Assembly: GCA_050331575.1 (NCBI GenBank) | Contig: JBHJGS010000027.1 | Coordinates: forward strand, 1 to 64,000 | Reading direction: 5' to 3' | DNA: 64,000 bases | DNA from: JBHJGS01 sp050331575 | GTDB lineage: Bacteria; Pseudomonadota; Alphaproteobacteria; Sphingomonadales; Rhodothalassiaceae | Notes under the pieces: model-generated | What the model saw: only the letters and a program-made list of their open reading frames with translations | Told to the model about the DNA's origin: nothing | The model's database searches: none | Shown: piece by piece, positions 1-9,823 of the stretch | Position numbering within the stretch: position 1 is the first letter of the stretch | How the letters are laid out: each line of letters opens with the position of its first letter | Position numbers and translations under genes: made by a program

Positions 1-1402
1 CCCGTCGCTCACCGAACCGGCGCACCAGATCGGCAAGGACCGCCGCCTTCCCCTGGAACGCGGAATCGATGGAAAGCGCACGGCGCTCCCCGATGTTCCG
101 CGCCGCATTGAGGTCGGCGTGCATGACGTTGCCGCACCAGAGGCACCGGAAGGTGCTTTGCGAGGTGCGGTGTCTCTTGTCCACGTAGCCGCAGCATGAG
201 CACGTCTGCGACGTGTAGGCCGGGTTAACCTCCGTGGAGGTGATGCCGAAGCGGTCTTCCACGTCTTGCAGCTTGGCCCGGATGATCGACCGGCCGGCGT
301 TCTGGAGGATGCGATTTAGACGTCGCGACAGGGCCGGGTTCTGGAAATTCAGCCGCTCCAGCACAAGCTCCTTCGGCTTGCCCTGCTCGACCAGCTTGTT
401 GATCACCCGGCCGATCTCCGTGCGTAGAAAGCCCCGGAGCGCCCTGACGGCATGGCGGTAGCGCTGGCTCTGGCGCGGCTTCAGTCCACGCTTCTGCATG
501 CCCCGAGCGATCTTGGTGATACGCTCGTCGTAGCGCCGTAATTCCCGGAGCCAGTTTTGGCCGAGCAACTGGCCTTCGGAGGTGGCGAAGAGGGTCGAAA
601 GACCGAAGTCGAGCGCGATCTCACATTCACCGTCATAGGCTTTTCGACTGGCCGCGTAGACATCGCCCATGTCGGTGACCACGCCGAATGTCAGCCGTCC
701 GTCGCGGTCCAGATTGATCTGGATGCCGTCGGTGACGCGGCCCGATCGCTTTTTATGATAGTCGTAGGTCAGCAGCGGGACGTCGATCTTGCGGCCCTTT
801 TGCATCGTCGAAAGTCGCACCCACCAGCCGACCCGGCCGCCCTGGGTCGCGTTCACGGGCCGGGCGATCGATCCGGCCCGATGGTCCAGGCGCATAGAGA
901 TGCGCGACAGGTCCGGACGGCGGTGCCGGGACATCACGTGCCGCATGATCGACTGCGCCAGCTTCCGGACGTCGTCCGGGATCGGTACGCCAGTCTCCGG
1001 CATTCGTTGTCCGTCGCGCCGGAACCACGCCTCGCGCAGGTTGATGACGTGCAGCATGTGCTTCACGTCCGGCGCGAGCTTGCTGTGATTGACCGCGTTG
1101 CGGAACTCGTTCTGCCGGTTCGAGACCCAGGATTTAAGTTGCCCGACGACTTGGTACCTGCACATCTGGACCCTGTTCGCGGCTCCGACGACGCGGGCGA
1201 ACGTCACCTTGTCCCTGTCGTGGTTCTTGTCGAAGCGGCCGGTCTCGAAGAACAGGCGCCACTGTTCGCGCCCGAGTAGGACGGCACCCCGGCGGTAGGC
1301 CCGCAGCAGCGCCAGGACGTCGGCCCGCTTGGCGGCCGTGAGGGTCGACGGCAGCAGATCGGTCCGCATCGCGGGCGGATGCTCGGGCTTCTTCCGGGCC
1401 AT
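1..1402 (-). CDS. tnpB: TnpB-type RNA-guided nuclease (OrfB family), 3' end outside window
   Basis: There are 467 open codons from ATG at 1402-1400 to the window edge, with no stop. The C-terminal half is a standard TnpB/OrfB core: a RuvC aspartate in IALDFGLSTLFA (D265), a glutamate in LVLERLNF (E349), a four-cysteine zinc ribbon (C401, C404, C420, C423) and the third acidic residue in HADLNAARNI (D430). All three catalytic positions are intact. The N-terminal half (1-250) is basic and less recognisable, as expected for the RNA and DNA binding part. Known TnpB proteins cut DNA under guidance of an omega RNA made from the element's own 3' end; that region lies outside the window. The start overlaps the stop of the upstream transposase as TGATG, which implies translational coupling. 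Such genes usually travel with Y1 or serine recombinases, so this partner is unusual. Confidence 0.88.
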   Translation of the reverse strand, partial: MARKKPEHPPAMRTDLLPSTLTAAKRADVLALLRAYRRGAVLLGREQWRLFFETGRFDKNHDRDKVTFARVVGAANRVQMCRYQVVGQLKSWVSNRQNEFRNAVNHSKLAPDVKHMLHVINLREAWFRRDGQRMPETGVPIPDDVRKLAQSIMRHVMSRHRRPDLSRISMRLDHRAGSIARPVNATQGGRVGWWVRLSTMQKGRKIDVPLLTYDYHKKRSGRVTDGIQINLDRDGRLTFGVVTDMGDVYAASRKAYDGECEIALDFGLSTLFATSEGQLLGQNWLRELRRYDERITKIARGMQKRGLKPRQSQRYRHAVRALRGFLRTEIGRVINKLVEQGKPKELVLERLNFQNPALSRRLNRILQNAGRSIIRAKLQDVEDRFGITSTEVNPAYTSQTCSCCGYVDKRHRTSQSTFRCLWCGNVMHADLNAARNIGERRALSIDSAFQGKAAVLADLVRRFGERR

Positions 1403-2355
1403 CAGCCGGCCCCCGTCAGGAAAGCGTAGGGAAGCGTCCGACCGTCGCCGTTGCGGATGAGCGAGGCCATGCGGTCGAGACAAAAGGTCTTTTTGCGATT
1501 CCACCGGAACGCTGCTTCGCTCGCGTATCGGCCCAAATGCTTCGGCGAAACGAAATGGAAAACGCCGACGACGGCTCGGCCCAGGAAGCCGTTGAAAGAC
1601 TCCACGCGATTGACGTGGACGCGCTGGCCGGTCCCTTCGTCGGTCCGCGCGTACTCCCATTGGCCGTGGTTGACCGACAAGTGCGTGCGGTTCTGGCCCA
1701 GGTGCTTGTAAGCGGGCAAGCCGTCCGTCATGACGACGGCAGAAGCATCCAGAATGCCTTGCAGGGCTTCGGAGATCGCCTTGCGTCCGTGTGTCGGGAT
1801 GACGCGGGTGAGAACATTACCATCGCGCTCGGCCGCCACCAGAAGAAGTGGTCGTTTCGTGCCGCGTCCCTTGGGGTTCGACGGCGTCGGATCATCATCC
1901 CGCTTCGACTTGGCTCGCTTGCGCGGCGGGGCGCCGCCGTAGGTCTCGTCGATTTCGACGACGCCCGCGAGCAGCGGGCTCTCCTCGGCCATCATCGCCC
2001 GGATGCGGTGCGATAGATGCCAGGCCGTGCTGTAGGGCAGACCCAGCATCTCGCTGAGCTTCATCGACGAGATTCCCTTGGACGACGAGACGATCAGGTA
2101 GATGGCCTGCGCCCAGGTCAGCAGCGGCAAGTGCGTCTTGTGCATCGGCGTTCCCGCCGTCACCGAGAACTGGCTGCCGCACGCCCTGCACCGCCAGGTG
2201 CCACGGCTCTCGATGCGTCTTGCCTCGTTCACCACGCCGCAGTGATAGCACGTCGGACCGTCCGGCCAGCGCGACCGCTCGAACCACGCCCGAGCGGCCT
2301 CTTCGTCCGGAAACAGCGCGTTGAACTCGCGCAGTGTAAGGTTCGTTCCTGCCAT
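1402..2355 (-). CDS. IS1595-family (ISXO2-like) DDE transposase
   Basis: The protein has 317 residues. An N-terminal zinc ribbon (CYHC at 36-39, CRAC at 56-59) is followed by a helix-turn-helix-like stretch (about 95-120) and an ISXO2-type catalytic domain. Candidate catalytic residues are D136 in EIDETYGG, D211 in VMTDGLPAY and the HVNRVESFNGFLGRA segment (N249, E252). This is the usual size and layout of IS1595-family transposases, and the gene looks intact. ATG is the start; no Shine-Dalgarno lies before it, but a promoter-like pair sits so close that the mRNA may be leaderless. It would move the element by cut-and-paste or a related DDE reaction. It is followed directly by the TnpB-type gene. 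Confidence 0.92.
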   Translation of the reverse strand: MAGTNLTLREFNALFPDEEAARAWFERSRWPDGPTCYHCGVVNEARRIESRGTWRCRACGSQFSVTAGTPMHKTHLPLLTWAQAIYLIVSSSKGISSMKLSEMLGLPYSTAWHLSHRIRAMMAEESPLLAGVVEIDETYGGAPPRKRAKSKRDDDPTPSNPKGRGTKRPLLLVAAERDGNVLTRVIPTHGRKAISEALQGILDASAVVMTDGLPAYKHLGQNRTHLSVNHGQWEYARTDEGTGQRVHVNRVESFNGFLGRAVVGVFHFVSPKHLGRYASEAAFRWNRKKTFCLDRMASLIRNGDGRTLPYAFLTGAG

Positions 2356-2361
2356 GTTCTT

Positions 2362-2390
2362 AACATAGGGCTAGTATGGCTGTGGGGCAA
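2362..2390 (-). promoter_or_regulatory. Candidate promoter of the transposase
   Basis: On the minus strand TTGCCC (2385-2390) and TATGTT (2362-2367) are separated by 17 bases. The predicted transcription start falls on or next to the A of the transposase ATG, which would give a leaderless transcript. Inference from spacing and consensus only. Confidence 0.4.
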
Positions 2391-2402
2391 ACCTATAGTT
2401 CC

Positions 2403-5279
2403 CATGTCCGATACCGTGGCGCGCAGTCCGGTCACCCGGCCGCCGAAGCGCGTGGGCGCGCCGTCTAGGCGCAACCAGCGGGGGCCCGCGCCATCCGGAG
2501 CGCGAAACACGAGATGATAAGCCTCGTCCTTGTCCAAGGCCGCCATCAGATCGGCCGTCAGGGCGTCTCTGTCTTCCGGCAGAGCCGAGTCGATCAGATC
2601 AGACAGGCTCAGCAGCGGCCGGTCCTGCGCCCGCAGCAGCAGGTCCAGCGGGCCTTCGCTGACCAGCCGGTCATGGTCACGATCCCATTCCAGCGCCACC
2701 ACCCGTGACGCGGCCAGGATGGATTTCAGCCGCGCCTCGCTGCGGCGCAGGCGTTCCTCGGCCTCGCGCCGGCCGGTCACGTCGATAAAGGAGACGACGA
2801 CCCCCTCGATGCGATTCGCGATGGTGCGGTAGGGACGGATGCGCATCAGCAGCCAGCGATCGTCGCGGCTGGAAATCTCGCGCTCCAGCGGCATCAGATC
2901 GTCCATCACCCGGCGGCTGTCCTCGCGGATGCCGTCATAGCCCAGATTGTGGGTGAAGTCGGTGATCGGCCGGCCGATATCGCTTTCGGTGACATTGAAC
3001 AGCTCGGCGATGCGCGGCGTGAACAGGCGGATCTGCAGGCCGGAATCGAGGAACAGCGTGCCCAGCTCGGTGGAGGAGATCAGATTCTGCAGATCGCTGT
3101 GCGCGCTGGAAATGCTTTCCAGCTTGTTCTTCAGCTCGGCATTCACGGTCTGCAGTTCCTCATTCATGGACTGCAGCTCTTCCTTGCTGGTCTCCAACTC
3201 TTCAGAGGTGGAGCGATATTCCTCATTGATCGACTGCAGTTCTTCATTGGCCGAACGCAACTCCTCGATGGCGCCGTCATGCTCGCGTCGGGAGGTGGCC
3301 AGGCGCTCATGCGCCAAATGCAATTCCCGGCGCAGCTGCCGGACCTCCTCGGACCCACCGTCCGGATCGTCCGGCAAAGGCACCGCCGCCGCCTCGTCGA
3401 CCGGGCCGCCGTCCAGAAACAGGATCAGCGCCTGGTGCGGCTCGCTGTTTCGGTCCGCCCGCCGCGGCGCCACCTGGATCATGGTGCGCCGGCGCGCGCC
3501 GTTGAAGGCGACATTGATCGGCAGGGTCAGGGTCGGCTGGCCCAAGTCCACGGCGCGGGTCAGCGCGCTCTTCAGATCCAGGCGCAGTTCCGGGCGGACC
3601 AGTTGGACGATGTCACTGGCCAGCGGCCCGCGCGACGGCAGCAGATAGTGTCCGGCGGTGTCGGACAGGTGCAGCACATGTTGATGCGCGTCCACCAGAA
3701 TGCTGGGCGGGGCGGCGTCTTCCAGGGCAGCCAGATGCTGGGCGGCGATCGACTGCTCGTCGCGATGGCGGCTGCCCTCGCGATAGCGCCGCTCGATGCC
3801 CTGCGGGATGCCGAGCGGCTGGGGCAGGCGCGGCAGGCCGCGGGTGATGTTGCCGCGCACCTGATATAGCCGATGCTCGCGATCAACTGGGGTGAACAGG
3901 TCCTGGCCGTCGTCCAGCGTTTCTGCGGATCCCAGAAACAACAGCCCACCGGGATTGAGCCCATAGTGGAACAGCGCGGCGACCTCGGTTTGCAGGTCGC
4001 GTTCCAGATAGATCAGCAGATTGCGGCAAGAGATCAGGTCCAGCCGGATGAACGGCGGTTCCTTCAACAGGCTATGCGGCGCGAACAGCACCATGTCGCG
4101 CAGATCATTGCAGATGCGGAAATGCGTGTCCTCCTTCTGGAAGAAGCGCTCCAGCCGCTCGTCGCTGACATCGGCCCGGATCGAGTCCGGATACAGCCCC
4201 TCCCGCCCGGTGGACAGCGCGCCCTCATCCAGATCGGTGGCGAAGATCTGCACGCGCGGATAAGGGCGGCGCTGGTCCATCTCCTCTTGGATCAGGATGG
4301 CGAGGGAATAGGCCTCCTCCCCGGTGGCACAGCCGGCCACCCAGATGCGCAGGTCGCTGTCGTCCTCCAACCCCTCGAACAGACGCGGCAGGCCCTTGCT
4401 CGCCAGCGTCTGGAAGCTGTCCTGATCGCGGAAGAAGGCCGTCACCGTGATCAACAAATCGGAGAACAGGGCATTGGCCTCTTCCGGGGCCTTTTGCAGA
4501 TAGTCCAGATAGGCGTCCACGCTGACGCGCCGGGCCACCTGCATGCGCCGGGTGATGCGCCGCAGCAGCGTGGCCTTCTTATAATTGCTGAAATCATGGC
4601 CGGTGCGGCTGCGCAAATGCCGGATGATTTGGTGCAGCGCCTCGTCCAACTCAGACCGGTCAAGCTGGTGCAGCGCCGCCTTGGACCGCGAGATCTCGGC
4701 GATCCGGCTGACCAACTCGCCGATCGGGGCGATCACGTCGGCAGCACCGGTGGCGATGGCGCTGCGCGGCATCACGCCGAACTGCGCCTCATCGGGATCC
4801 TGCACGCAGACCACGCCGCCGGCCTCCTTCACCGCGCGCACGCCCACCGCGCCGTCGGACCCGGCGCCGCTGAGGATCACCGCGATGCCGTCGGCACGTT
4901 TCTCCGCCAGGGAGCGGAAGAACAGGTCGATCGGCGCGCGCTTGCCGCGCGGTTCGGTGAAATTCTGAGTGGCGACGCTATGATCATCGATCACCAATTG
5001 CTGGTCCGGCGCGATGACATAGACATGGTCGGCCTCCAGATGCATCAGACCGGACACCTCGGCCACCGGCATGTCCGTGACGCGGGTCAGGATCGCGACC
5101 ATCTGGCTCGGCGTGGTCGGCTCCAGATGCATGATCACCACATAGGCCAGCCCGATATCGCTGCGCGTCGCCTTGAAGAAGGCCGTCAGCGCCTCCACCC
5201 CGCCGGCCGAGGCGCCGATCGCGCAGACTGGGGTCGGGGGGCTTAGCGCGTCAGCGCCCTACGCTTCCATGTCATTCAT
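2403..5279 (-). pseudogene. CheB-CheR-PAS hybrid chemotaxis/sensor protein, broken at both ends
   Basis: In order: a CheB methylesterase domain (GASAGG serine motif encoded near 5215, then IMHLEPTTPS and GAGSDGAVG), a CheR methyltransferase domain (TLLRRITRRMQ, AGCATGEEAYS, RNLLIYLERDL), a long coiled coil rich in EELQS repeats, and two PAS-type domains. Proteins of this layout normally end in a histidine kinase; here an insertion element replaces everything after about codon 959. At the 5' end ATG at 5279 opens six codons (MNDMEA), then an in-frame TAG at 5261-5259, and then the CheB frame continues. No ATG, GTG or TTG occurs between that TAG and GTG at 5198, which lies after the catalytic serine. 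Translation from 5198 would therefore lack the active site. A sequencing error at the TAG is possible. Confidence 0.85.
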
Positions 5280-5636
5280 CCGGCTGATCCGTCGGCAGGC
5301 GGACGAGCAGCTATTCGTCAGAGGAACGGTGTCGGCTTGTCAAAGGTTCCGACACGCCTTTACGACACCGAGTTGCATTGCCTTTTTGCACACGGCAATT
5401 GCAGGCTTCAAACGCCGTGTCAGCATCGGACCCAGCGCCGCTTCGCCCGCGCGGGGCGGTCCGGCCCGTTTCGCCGGCCTACCTTTAGCCGATCGGCTGT
5501 GGATCCATGCAGCTGCGGCGTGCGTTATAGCTAAACTGTGGCGTTTGCGCAACGCAATGTTCACTTGTGCGCTTGCACAATGACGGTCTCGGACGTAGCC
5601 TTTTCGTCCGTGCGGGATGAAGGAAAGGGCAGGCCG
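5280..5636. other. Intergenic region between cheB/R-like pseudogene and phaZ
   Basis: No convincing gene. It holds the divergent promoters of the pseudogene and phaZ and a perfect inverted repeat at 5565-5580, listed separately. Short reading frames here have no recognisable product. Confidence 0.5.
5565..5580. promoter_or_regulatory. Inverted repeat TTGTGC-N4-GCACAA upstream of phaZ
   Basis: This is a perfect 6-bp dyad with a 4-bp spacer, 57 bases before the chosen phaZ start. Its core TGC-N4-GCA resembles the sites described for PhaR repressors of PHA metabolism. The assignment is inference; only the dyad itself is seen. Confidence 0.4.
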
Positions 5637-6908
5637 ATGCTTTATGCTTTGTATGAAATGCAACATACCGCGTTCGCGCCGTTGCGCTTTGCTGTGGATC
5701 ATGGCCAGCACATGTTCCGAAGCCCGTTCAACCCCTTGAGCTTCACGCCCACGGGGCGGATTCTGGCCGCAGCCTGCGATGTGGTGGAACAGACCACGCG
5801 GCGTTACGGGAAGCCCGCGTTCGGCTTGCATGAGACCGAAATCGACGGCGAGACCGTGGCGGTGGAAGAAGAGATCTTGCACCGCAAGACCTTCGGCCAG
5901 TTGAAACGATTCCGCCGCGAGGTCGAGCGCGACGATCCCAAGCTGCTGATTGTGGCGCCGATGTCCGGCCATTTTGCGACCCTGCTGCGCGGCACCGTTG
6001 AGCGCATGCTGCCGCACCATGATGTGCATATCACCGATTGGCGGGACGCCCGCGACATTCCGATCTATGAGGGGCCGTTCGACCTGGACGATTATATCAA
6101 CTACGTGATCAGCTGGTTGAGCGCGCTGGGCCCGAACACGCATGTTATGGCCGTGTGCCAGCCGGCGGTGCCGGTGCTGGCGGCGGTGTCGATCATGGCT
6201 GCGGAAGGCCACACCGCCACGCCCCCCTCGATGACGCTGATGGGCGGGCCGATCGACACGCGCGAAAGCCCCACGGAGGTGAATAATTTCGCCACCAAGC
6301 GGCCGCTGTCGTGGTTTGAGCATAATGTCATCACCCATGTGCCGCCGCCCAATACCGGCTTCATGCGGCGGGTCTATCCGGGCTTTCTGCAACTGGCGGG
6401 CTTTTTGAGCATGAATTTGGGCGACCATGTCCGCAAACATCATGAGATGTTTCAGCATCTGGTCGCCGGCGATGGCGAAAGTGCTGAGGCCACCCGAGGC
6501 TTCTATGAAGAATATCGTTCAGTCATGGACATGACCGCGGAATTCTATCTGCAAACCATTGAAACGGTGTTCCAGCGCCATCTCCTGCCGACCGGCCAAT
6601 GGGTCTCGCGTGGCCGGCCGATCGACCCGTCGCATATCCGCGACACCGCGATCCTGTGTATCGAGGGCGAGCGGGACGATATCTCCGGCCTCGGCCAAAC
6701 CAAGGCCGCGCTAACCCTGGCGGACCGCTTGGACGATAGCAAGAAGCGCTATTTCATGGCGCCGGGCGTCGGCCATTACGGCATCTTCAACGGCCGGCGC
6801 TGGCGCGAGATCATCGCCCCGGTGGTTGAAGACTTTATCCGCACCCATGACCGCGCCGAAAACAGCGCGCCCAAATCCGCCAAAGTGGTGCCGATCCGCG
6901 CGGCCTAA
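5637..6908 (+). CDS. phaZ: Intracellular polyhydroxybutyrate depolymerase
   Basis: The protein has 423 residues. It hydrolyses stored polyhydroxyalkanoate granules in the cytoplasm to release hydroxyacids during carbon shortage. The start MLYALYEMQH matches the family's usual N-terminus and follows an AAGGAAAGG ribosome site, so it is preferred to the longer frame from 5538. The alpha/beta-hydrolase fold is visible. The nucleophile is a cysteine in VCQPAVPVLA (C174) rather than serine, as in Ralstonia-type PhaZ; the acid lies in EGERDDISG (about D347) and the histidine in GVGHYGIFNGRRW (H380). The gene stands alone and no PHA synthase is in the window. A dyad just upstream may be a PhaR-type operator. 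Confidence 0.93.
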   Translation: MLYALYEMQHTAFAPLRFAVDHGQHMFRSPFNPLSFTPTGRILAAACDVVEQTTRRYGKPAFGLHETEIDGETVAVEEEILHRKTFGQLKRFRREVERDDPKLLIVAPMSGHFATLLRGTVERMLPHHDVHITDWRDARDIPIYEGPFDLDDYINYVISWLSALGPNTHVMAVCQPAVPVLAAVSIMAAEGHTATPPSMTLMGGPIDTRESPTEVNNFATKRPLSWFEHNVITHVPPPNTGFMRRVYPGFLQLAGFLSMNLGDHVRKHHEMFQHLVAGDGESAEATRGFYEEYRSVMDMTAEFYLQTIETVFQRHLLPTGQWVSRGRPIDPSHIRDTAILCIEGERDDISGLGQTKAALTLADRLDDSKKRYFMAPGVGHYGIFNGRRWREIIAPVVEDFIRTHDRAENSAPKSAKVVPIRAA

Positions 6909-6927
6909 TCGCCGCCGCGCCGCGCCC

Positions 6928-6979
6928 AAACGCTCGGGCCAAAGTCTCGGGCCAAAGTCTCGGGCCAAAGTCTCGGGCC
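6928..6979. repeat. 13-bp tandem repeat, four units
   Basis: Four head-to-tail units of AAAGTCTCGGGCC lie between the converging ends of phaZ and valS; the first unit differs at two bases (AAACGCTCGGGCC). There is no spacer between units, so this is a minisatellite, not a CRISPR. Confidence 0.9.
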
Positions 6980-7018
6980 AGATTCTTGGGTGAGGGTGTC
7001 GGGCCAAGCGGCCGGACA

Positions 7019-9745
7019 TTAGTCTAGCCGGGCGAGCGCAGTGTCGATCTTGGCCACCCGCTCGGCCAGTTCGGTCTGTTTGGCGCGGGCGTCGGCGATG
7101 ACTTCCGGCGGCGCCTTGGCAACAAAGCCGTCATTGGCCAGGCGCTTGTCCAGTCCGTCCTTCTCCTTCACCGCCTTGGCGCGGGCCTTGTCCAGACGCA
7201 GGCGTTCCGCCGCCATGTCGATCACGCCGGCCAGCGGCAGCACAATCTCCGCTTCATCCAGCACGATGCGGATGGCGCCCTTTTGCGGGCCTTCGTCGGC
7301 CGGGATCAGCTGTTCCACACGGGCCAGCCGTTCGATCACCCGGGCGTGCCGCTGCGCCCAGTCAAGCGCTTCGTCCCGCGCGCCCAGCAGCAGGGCGGGC
7401 ATCTTGGCCGCCATCGGCACGTTCATCTCCGACCGGGCGGAGCGGATCGCGGAGATCGCGCGGATCAGCCAGTCGATCTCGCGGCCGGCCTCGGCATCGC
7501 CCTGGGACGGCTGCGGCCAGGCCGCGCGGATCAGGTCGGTGGCGCGCGGCTTGGCCATGGCATGCCACAGCTCTTCGGTCAGGAACGGCATGAAGGGGTG
7601 CAGCAGCATCAGGATCTGGTCCAGCGCCCAGCCGGCCACCGCGCGGGTTTCCGCCTGATCGGCCGCATCGGCCTCATCCTGCAGCACCGGCTTGATCAGC
7701 TCCAGATACCAGTCGCAGAAGCTGTGCCAGACGAAATGATAGATGGCGGCGGCGGCGGCATCGAAGCGGAATGCCTCGAGCATGGCGGTGACCTCGCGCG
7801 CGGTGTCATGCACCGCGCCGATGATCCAGCGATTGACGGTGAGGCGCGCGTCCGGCGCCTCGGGGCCGGCCGAGCCGCCGATGCCGTTCATCTGGCAGAA
7901 GCGCGCGGCGTTCCACAGCTTGGTGCCGAAATTGCGATAGCCCTCGACGCGGTCCTCGCTCAGCTTGATGTCGCGGCCCTGGGTTTCCATCGCTGCCAGG
8001 GTGAAGCGCAGGGCATCAGCGCCGTAGCGCTCGATAAAGTCGATCGGGTCGATGACATTGCCCTTGGACTTGGACATTTTCTGACCCTGGGCATCGCGCA
8101 CCAAAGAGGTGATATAGACGTCCTTGAACGGCACCTCGCCTATGAAATGCAGCGATGACATCATCATCCGGGCCACCCAGAAAAAGATGATGTCAAAGCC
8201 GGTCACCAGGGTCGATGTGGGATGGAAGGTCTCCAACTCCGGCGTCTCATCCGGCCAGCCAAGCGTGGAAAAGGGCCACAGCGCGGAGGAGAACCAGGTG
8301 TCGAGGACGTCCTCGTCGCGGCTTAACTCGACCGCATCACCGAAGCGCTCCCTGGCTGCCCGATAGGCCTCCTCTTCCGTCTCGGCGACGACAAATTCCT
8401 TGCCCGCGGGCATGACATACCACGCAGGTATTTGATGACCCCACCATAGCTGCCGCGAGATGCACCAGGGCTGGATATTGTCCAGCCAGTCGAAATAGGT
8501 CTTTTCCCAATTCTTCGGGTGAAAGACGGTGCGCCCGTCCGCGACGGCTTTGCGCGCCTCCACGGCCAGCTTGGCGGCGTCCACATACCATTGGTCGGTC
8601 AGCCACGGCTCGATCACCACGCCGGAGCGGTCGCCATAGGGCATGGTGATGCGGCGCGGCTCGACCCGCTCCAGGCACCCCTCGGCCGCGATCATGTCGA
8701 CAACACGTTTGCGCGCTTCGTAACGGTCTAGACCATGCAATTCCTTCGGGATCGTCTCTGAGACAGACTGTCCAACGATAGGCTCGTCTGCCAGGACCGT
8801 ACCGCTGACCGGCGGGAAAACGAAATCGTCCGAAGCAGACGAAACGATCCGGGCCTCGGCGGTGAAGATATTGATCATGTGCAGGTTATGGCGCTTGCCC
8901 ACCTCGAAATCGTTGAAGTCATGCGCCGGGGTGATCTTCACAGCGCCTGAGCCCTGCTCGGGGTCGGCATGCTCATCCGCCACGATCGGGATCAGCCGGC
9001 CGGTCAGCGGCAGGCGCACCTGCTTTCCGACCAGATCCTTGTAGCGCTCGTCGTCGGGATGCACCGCCACGGCGGTGTCGCCCAACATGGTTTCCGGCCG
9101 GGTTGTGGCCACCGAGATATGGCCGGACCCGTCGGCCAGCGGATAGCAAAAGTGCCAGAAATGCCCGTCGATTTCGCGATTCTCCACCTCCAGGTCGGAG
9201 ATGGCGGTGCGAAATTTCGGGTCCCAATTCACCAGCCGCTTGTCGCGATAGATCAGGCCTTCCTTGTAATACTGCACGAACACCTTGGTGACCGCGCGCG
9301 ACAGCCCCTCATCCATGGTGAAGCGGGCGCGGCTCCAGTCACAGCTATTGCCCAGGCGGCGGAGCTGGGTCTCGATCATGCCGCCGGACTGCGTCTTCCA
9401 ATCCCAAACCCGCTGAACGAAGGCCTCGCGGCCCAGCTCGCGGCGATCAACGCCGTCCTGGTCCAGCTGGCGTTCCACCACCATCTGGGTGGCGATGCCG
9501 GCATGGTCGGTGCCGGCCTGCCACAGCACATTCTTGCCGCGCAGCCGCTCAAAGCGGATCAGCACATCCTGGACGGTGTGGTTCAGCGCATGGCCGACAT
9601 GCAGCGAGCCGGTGACATTGGGCGGCGGCATCAGAATGCAATAGGGCTCGGCATCGGGTCTGTCGGCCTTGAACGCGCCGGTGCTTTCCCAATGGCGGTA
9701 CCATTTGGCTTCGATGGCGGCGGGCGAATAATGTTTGTCGAGCAT
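7019..9745 (-). CDS. valS: Valyl-tRNA synthetase
   Basis: The protein has 908 residues, the usual length. It charges tRNA-Val with valine and edits misactivated threonine. The class I signatures are present: the HIGH-type sequence in [18 protein letters not shown] near residue 45 and [12 protein letters not shown] in the middle. A C-terminal coiled coil (about residues 840-908) with alternating charged residues is typical for ValS. The start [19 protein letters not shown] matches the family; the longer frame from 9811 adds 22 residues without family character. An unknown small gene lies upstream on the same strand. Confidence 0.97.
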   Translation of the reverse strand: MLDKHYSPAAIEAKWYRHWESTGAFKADRPDAEPYCILMPPPNVTGSLHVGHALNHTVQDVLIRFERLRGKNVLWQAGTDHAGIATQMVVERQLDQDGVDRRELGREAFVQRVWDWKTQSGGMIETQLRRLGNSCDWSRARFTMDEGLSRAVTKVFVQYYKEGLIYRDKRLVNWDPKFRTAISDLEVENREIDGHFWHFCYPLADGSGHISVATTRPETMLGDTAVAVHPDDERYKDLVGKQVRLPLTGRLIPIVADEHADPEQGSGAVKITPAHDFNDFEVGKRHNLHMINIFTAEARIVSSASDDFVFPPVSGTVLADEPIVGQSVSETIPKELHGLDRYEARKRVVDMIAAEGCLERVEPRRITMPYGDRSGVVIEPWLTDQWYVDAAKLAVEARKAVADGRTVFHPKNWEKTYFDWLDNIQPWCISRQLWWGHQIPAWYVMPAGKEFVVAETEEEAYRAARERFGDAVELSRDEDVLDTWFSSALWPFSTLGWPDETPELETFHPTSTLVTGFDIIFFWVARMMMSSLHFIGEVPFKDVYITSLVRDAQGQKMSKSKGNVIDPIDFIERYGADALRFTLAAMETQGRDIKLSEDRVEGYRNFGTKLWNAARFCQMNGIGGSAGPEAPDARLTVNRWIIGAVHDTAREVTAMLEAFRFDAAAAAIYHFVWHSFCDWYLELIKPVLQDEADAADQAETRAVAGWALDQILMLLHPFMPFLTEELWHAMAKPRATDLIRAAWPQPSQGDAEAGREIDWLIRAISAIRSARSEMNVPMAAKMPALLLGARDEALDWAQRHARVIERLARVEQLIPADEGPQKGAIRIVLDEAEIVLPLAGVIDMAAERLRLDKARAKAVKEKDGLDKRLANDGFVAKAPPEVIADARAKQTELAERVAKIDTALARLD

Positions 9746-9823
9746 CAGCGAGGGGCAATCGGAACGGTTGAGACGAGCCGTTCCGTCTAGCAGGCCTGCC
9801 TGACGGGTCAAGGCAGCAGCGGC

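Larger units (their letters stand above)
1..2402 (-). mobile_element. Partial IS1595/ISXO2-like element carrying a tnpB gene
   Basis: A DDE transposase gene and a TnpB-type gene are read in the same direction and share one base, so they look like one unit. The element interrupts a chemotaxis gene: recognisable host PAS-domain sequence stops near 2402, and the host reading frame then runs about 57 codons into the element before a stop at 2229. The outer end may begin with GGGAACTATAGG on the minus strand (2391-2402). The other end lies left of the window, so terminal inverted repeats and the target-site duplication cannot be checked. The exact boundary is an inference. Confidence 0.75.

Noticed and set aside
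557..1279. Long plus-strand frame opposite the TnpB gene
   Set aside because: It is an antisense shadow in high-GC DNA; the minus strand carries a full TnpB core with catalytic motifs.
3873..5246. 457-codon plus-strand frame opposite the CheB-CheR gene
   Set aside because: It is rich in H, Q, R, A and G without any domain; the minus strand is clearly CheB-CheR.
6928..6979. A CRISPR array
   Set aside because: Units are only 13 bases and directly adjacent with no spacers.
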